Shown: one piece after another, positions 54,100-61,000 of the stretch | Position numbering within the stretch: the stretch's first letter is position 1 | Layout of the letters: every line of letters starts with the position of its first letter | Assembly (NCBI GenBank): GCA_012295275.1 | Contig: CM022671.1 | Coordinates: 35,055,683 to 35,116,682, forward strand | Direction: 5' to 3' | DNA: 61,000 nt | DNA from: Chrysomallon squamiferum | Taxonomy: Eukaryota > Mollusca > Gastropoda > Neomphalida > Peltospiridae | The notes under the pieces: generated by a model | Database searches by the model: none | Told to the model about the DNA's origin: nothing | Seen by the model: the letters and a program-made list of their open reading frames with translations, nothing else | Program-made: the position numbers and the translations under genes

Positions 54100-55748
54100 T
54101 TAATATAATTGTTAACTCTAGGCTAATTTTCTGCAAATATCTTATTTATTTTTAAATTATATTTTATTTTAGAACTTTGTTTTGAATTATGATGGTTTGT
54201 TTCAAGACGTCACGCACAATTTGATATTGAGTGATTAAATTTTGTTTTCCCACCTTCTTGTTTTTATGTTTGTTTTTACATTGATATTCACTAATGTCTC
54301 ACAAAAAATACCAAGAAAGTATGAAAGGAAAGCTACTGTAGATCACTTCAATTAGCAGCAGGGAAACTTATTTGTAACGTTAGGAACAGAAAATTGCCTA
54401 ATGGATGAATGAAGACAAAACTGAATTGCAGCTCATCTTGCCTCAGAATATTATTCTACATATTTGTTCTGTTCAGAATCACTCGGTTATATTATTTATT
54501 TATCATCAGCTAGTGGAGACCAAACATTTAACAGTCTTAATATACACATTTTCCATTTAATTAATATACACATTTTCGTATAGACAGGAAAATACATACC
54601 ATGGTTTTTTATAAACAGCAAATGGGAGTTGACAAATAATTATACAGTAATGAATAAAATAATAATAATAAAATAATTCTTCTTTTGTTGTATAAGCCTG
54701 TTATCGACTAGAAGAAAATAACTAGAAAAGAAACGAGTTGATGAATAGTTTATTGATAAAAATACACACAAGACATTTGGCTATTACCCGTGATGACACA
54801 TTGCACAGCTATGTCCATAAACATTAGTATAACAACACGTGTTCAGTACTTAAAACAAAGTTATCTCATTGTGTGTCAGAGTAAAACACTCTCAGAACAA
54901 CAGACATTGATACATAATGTGAGAATCTCTCGCAGCGATACACTGATCTCTGATATACTGGTTAAATTGAAATATCAGAAATGGTCTTTTGATAAAATGT
55001 CAGTCAGTCACACTGAAACACTGTCAGAACTGGTCATAGTCATAGACTGTCAGAATCAATGAAACATTGTCAGAAAATGGAGAGTAAAATTATTTTGGGT
55101 TTCGAGTATGCCATATTTTTCATGTCATAAGCTTCTATTTGATATCGCCACAATCGAAAAACAAGATTATGACACTATATTTTTTTTTTAATGGATATCT
55201 ATGGATTTGAAATCATTGTTATAATACTGTGATAGCTGAAATGTATGTGGCAGCCATATTGAAATTCTCAGTAACTTTGAAATTGAAATTTTTCTTCAGT
55301 TCTGATATACAAATGGAAAAGAATGTTTTCTTTTGAATCAGTTAAAAATTAAATTTCGTTAAAACTATCAGTGTGACTGATTTTGACAGGAAGGGTCACA
55401 AACAGTACATATGCTGTTTTTTAAATGGAGGTTTTATGTTTCTGTTCAAGGAATTTATCATTGAAAAATGATATTTTAAAACAGTTAAAATTATTTTCAT
55501 CATCTAGAGACTGAAAGATAATTTTAATAGTTTATAGTATTGCAGTAAAGATGAATGAAGGAGGTAAGTCAGAGTATAAGGCATTTTTTTTAAACAATTA
55601 CCTACCAAAAAATGTTATCTTAAATTGTCATAGTTACGAAGAATCAAATTAAAAAAATTAATATCTTTATAAACAATTTCATTAATGTTTAAAAGTGAAG
55701 GTAATAAAATAAACAGAACATACAAAATGTTTTAAAATTACAATTTTG

Positions 55749-55780
<32 letters not shown>

Positions 55781-56528
55781 TGTAAATAAAAAAATATATT
55801 GTAAGTTCAAGATGGCATACTCTTAAAAAACAATGTTTAAAAAACAATGTTTAACTCCATTAACATAACAGCAAAATATGATTCACTTTTATTTTTTGAA
55901 ACAGGATAAAATTAAGAATAATTAAATTTTGTACATGTTAATGTTAATTAACACTGACATTAATAACAACTTCAGATAGCTGAGAAATTAAGAATCAGGT
56001 TTCTGAATTTATTTTTTATATATAAATAAAAAGAAAATGGTTGCAATGTATTGTGGCAAGAAGCAACATATGTTCAGTGTAAAAACAGTGAGTGGGATTA
56101 CAAATGTAAATGCATATTTGATTAACTGCATACATGAAATACTCACACATACATCCACTTAGACATACACACACACACACATGCACACACACACACACAC
56201 TAAGATACTATAAACAAAGAACACACCAAATAAACACAGATGTTTTAAGTTATTATAGCACATACAGACACTCATGACAGACAGACAAATGCTATACAAC
56301 ACACTCTGATAACAATCAACTGTTAGTTTACATTAATAAAACAATCGTATATAAATATTACGTGATTTTAAATACACTCAGTTTTTTTATTAACAATTTA
56401 CTGTATTTATGCTACCATGGTTAAATATCTCAGTAATTTTATCCAGTTATTTTATTTTATTTCAGTAATCTGTTCAGTTGATGACTCCTTTTAATGACCA
56501 CACTAAATACTATTAGTTTTAATGAGAA

Positions 56529-56584
<56 letters not shown>

Positions 56585-56966
56585 GCAAATACAAAAAAAA
56601 AAAAATAATAAAAAATAATAAATAAATAAATACTGTAATAATATACATAAGATAAAGATAATTATGTATAAATAAAAATCCTGAAAAAAAAGAAGCAAAC
56701 ACAAAATTATTAATAATTAAAAAAAGATAAAAAATTAAAATTAAATGAAATTTCCATAGTTATATCAAATTCATTATTAAATTATTTTGTTTTATTTTAC
56801 CTCAACAGGAAATTTAAATTAATTTTAAAAATAATGAAATTTTTCTTTTCTTCAAACACAATATACCATACAAGAAATGTATTCGCAACTGATTATTCAA
56901 ATGAAACCAAAAATAACTGGATGAAATTGAATAGATTAACTAAACAAAACTTGTGCTCTAATTTGA

Positions 56967-57005
<39 letters not shown>

Positions 57006-58100
57006 TAATAAATAACAACAATGATAATGATAATAGTAACAACAACATTGCATAGTAAGTGAATTAAATTATTATCCTTTCATACAGAAATATAGAAAAA
57101 TATGTCATTTGTTGTGCTGTATATATTTCCAATATATATATACAGATGAGGTATTATGTTAAAATATCAAAGTGGGGGGAGGGGTGGGTGTTGATTTCAC
57201 AATACAGCATTCTGCAACGAAAACTAACATGTTTGAACTTGCTAGTCTGTGGTTTAACTTATAACAGAAACCACTGCTAAAATCGACCACAAAATAATTG
57301 AATTTTTTATTTATTTTTTTAAACATATATATATAATGTTAATGTCTGTTTTAATATACATGTGGTAACAGTTGTTAATGTGAGGTTTAGCAGTTTTAGT
57401 GGTTATCTTGGAAAAAAAAAAATAATAAAAAGGAATAAAAGTTAAAAAAAACTTTAAAAAAAGAAGTAAAAAGCCAAAAAAAAAAAAAAAAAAAAAAGTC
57501 ATTTAAGAAAAAAAAAAAAAAAAAAAAAAAAAGATATGTAATAATAATAATAAATAAAAATATTTAAAATCCCTTTAAATTTTTTTTTAATAATCTTTCA
57601 AAACATTGCAGAAATTAGGTGACCTGAGTAAATTTAAAATAATGAAATAATAATAATGAGCATTATTACTGAAAGAATGAACTACTGTGTTTTTGTTACA
57701 GGCAGTTTCAAGTTTTTATACAGTTAGTTTGTGTTGCAGAATACTGAATTCTGAATAATGCCATACAGATGACTTCCAATTGTTTGTTACTACACTGCAT
57801 TTAAAGGGGCATAACTCTCTTTTTCACCAAGTGGAATTGTGATAAATGCACCTGAAAAAAAAAAAAAAAAATAAATAAACAAACAAACAAATAAATAAAT
57901 AAATAAATAAATAAACAAATAATTTTGAAACAATTTTCTATATTTAATCAATCAAAAGAAAGTAATTCTAAAATTTAAATAAATACTTTCAAGCTGTACT
58001 AGTTTTAGACATGGAATACTTTAATGGGCTGTGTGTAAGGAAAAATAGTTGTCAAAGATCTATATGGTGTTGTTTAAATAATAAAATGTTCTTTAAAAAC
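54100..58100. other. Intergenic between two convergent genes; no gene seen
   Basis: The plus-strand glycosidase and the minus-strand RING-ligase gene converge here. Contents: an A32 tract near 55750, CA runs 56168-56200, AAT runs 56529-56583 and 56973-57012, poly-A 57478-57532, (AAAT)n 57890-57915, and a loose repetition of CACTGTCAGAA-like words at 54880-55080. No protein similarity recognised. Confidence 0.5.
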
Positions 58101-58107
58101 ATCCAGC

Positions 58108-58113
58108 TTTATT
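58108..58113 (-). promoter_or_regulatory. Candidate poly(A) signal for the RNF43/ZNRF3-like gene
   Basis: TTTATT on the plus strand is AATAAA on the minus strand, about 260 bases after the stop codon at 58371, an ordinary 3' untranslated length. Confidence 0.4.
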
Positions 58114-58370
58114 CAGTAGGTTACTCCTATGCATCTTCCTGTAGTGGAGAATACAGTGTCATTTCATATACCAGTTGGCAGACCCTGGGTGGAATAGGAA
58201 ACTTAGATAAGAGTGAAACTAATCTTTTGTTAAGTTGATGCTCTGCAATTGAGCTTTTGCCCAGTCCTAACTGTGTTTTGGGTTTTTTTACAGTGTATAT
58301 GTGTGTGTATACATACATTTATAGTTTTATGAAGGTGAAAAAATTTAATTCTGTTGATTATACACAGAAC

Positions 58371-60919
<2,549 letters not shown>

Positions 60920-61000
60920 TTAAAGGATCGGTTCTTTTTGGCGAGTTTGTTGAAAAATAAAAAATAAAAAATTAAATAGAAGGACAAAGACATACACAAA

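Noticed and set aside
54790-55062. 90-aa open frame in the intergenic region at 54.8-55.1 kb
   Set aside because: No family resemblance, no splice signals that extend it, and it overlaps loosely repeated TGTCAGAA words.

Overview
This is a eukaryotic nuclear window: very AT-rich, crowded with microsatellites and homopolymers, with spliced genes whose introns follow GT-AG (and two GC-AG) rules. Gene content and texture suggest an invertebrate, most likely a lophotrochozoan such as a mollusc. That assignment is inference; no species marker is present.

Layout, left to right. (1) 1-5349, minus strand: an ARMC5 orthologue (armadillo repeats, long Ser-rich linker, BTB domain), missing only its 3' end beyond the left edge. 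(2) 5.4-13.2 kb: repeat-rich DNA. A minisatellite array is split by a ~4 kb Mutator-like (FLYWCH/MULE) DNA transposon with recognisable terminal inverted repeats, a candidate 8-bp target duplication and a frameshifted transposase; a small TA-flanked pogo/Tigger-like element is nested inside it. (3) 17763-19313, minus strand: a single-exon reading frame of 516 aa that I do not recognise, carrying an N-terminal PLDLS (CtBP-docking type) motif. It has a spliced 5' leader, probably from a promoter near 36 kb, so the 19.4-36 kb interval is probably its intron/regulatory domain. Clusters of nuclear-receptor half-sites, including DR5 (retinoic-acid type) repeats, lie at 7.05, 21.8-21.9 and 36.05 kb. 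(4) 40967-52842, plus strand: a 19-exon gene for an ~889-aa GH63/MGH1-like glycoside hydrolase of the yeast YMR196W/bacterial type. I could reconstruct it exon by exon. It has two GC-AG introns, one apparent single-base frameshift in a C run, and a 39-bp minisatellite that grows out of its last codons. (5) 58371-60856, minus strand: the 3' part of an RNF43/ZNRF3-like transmembrane E3 ligase (second half of the RING plus a long cytoplasmic tail with a 15-aa repeat and one apparent frameshift); its 5' part is beyond the right edge.

The genes are not an operon and have no obvious common pathway. Two are ubiquitin-ligase components (ARMC5 as CUL3 adaptor, RNF43/ZNRF3 as a Frizzled-directed RING ligase), one is a probable glycosidase and one a putative transcriptional co-regulator. 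The most interesting items are the microbial-type glycosidase as a normal intron-bearing animal gene, the minisatellite born at its stop codon, the nested transposon, and the DR5 clusters around the unrecognised PLDLS gene. Nothing resembling a CRISPR array, tRNA or rRNA was seen.
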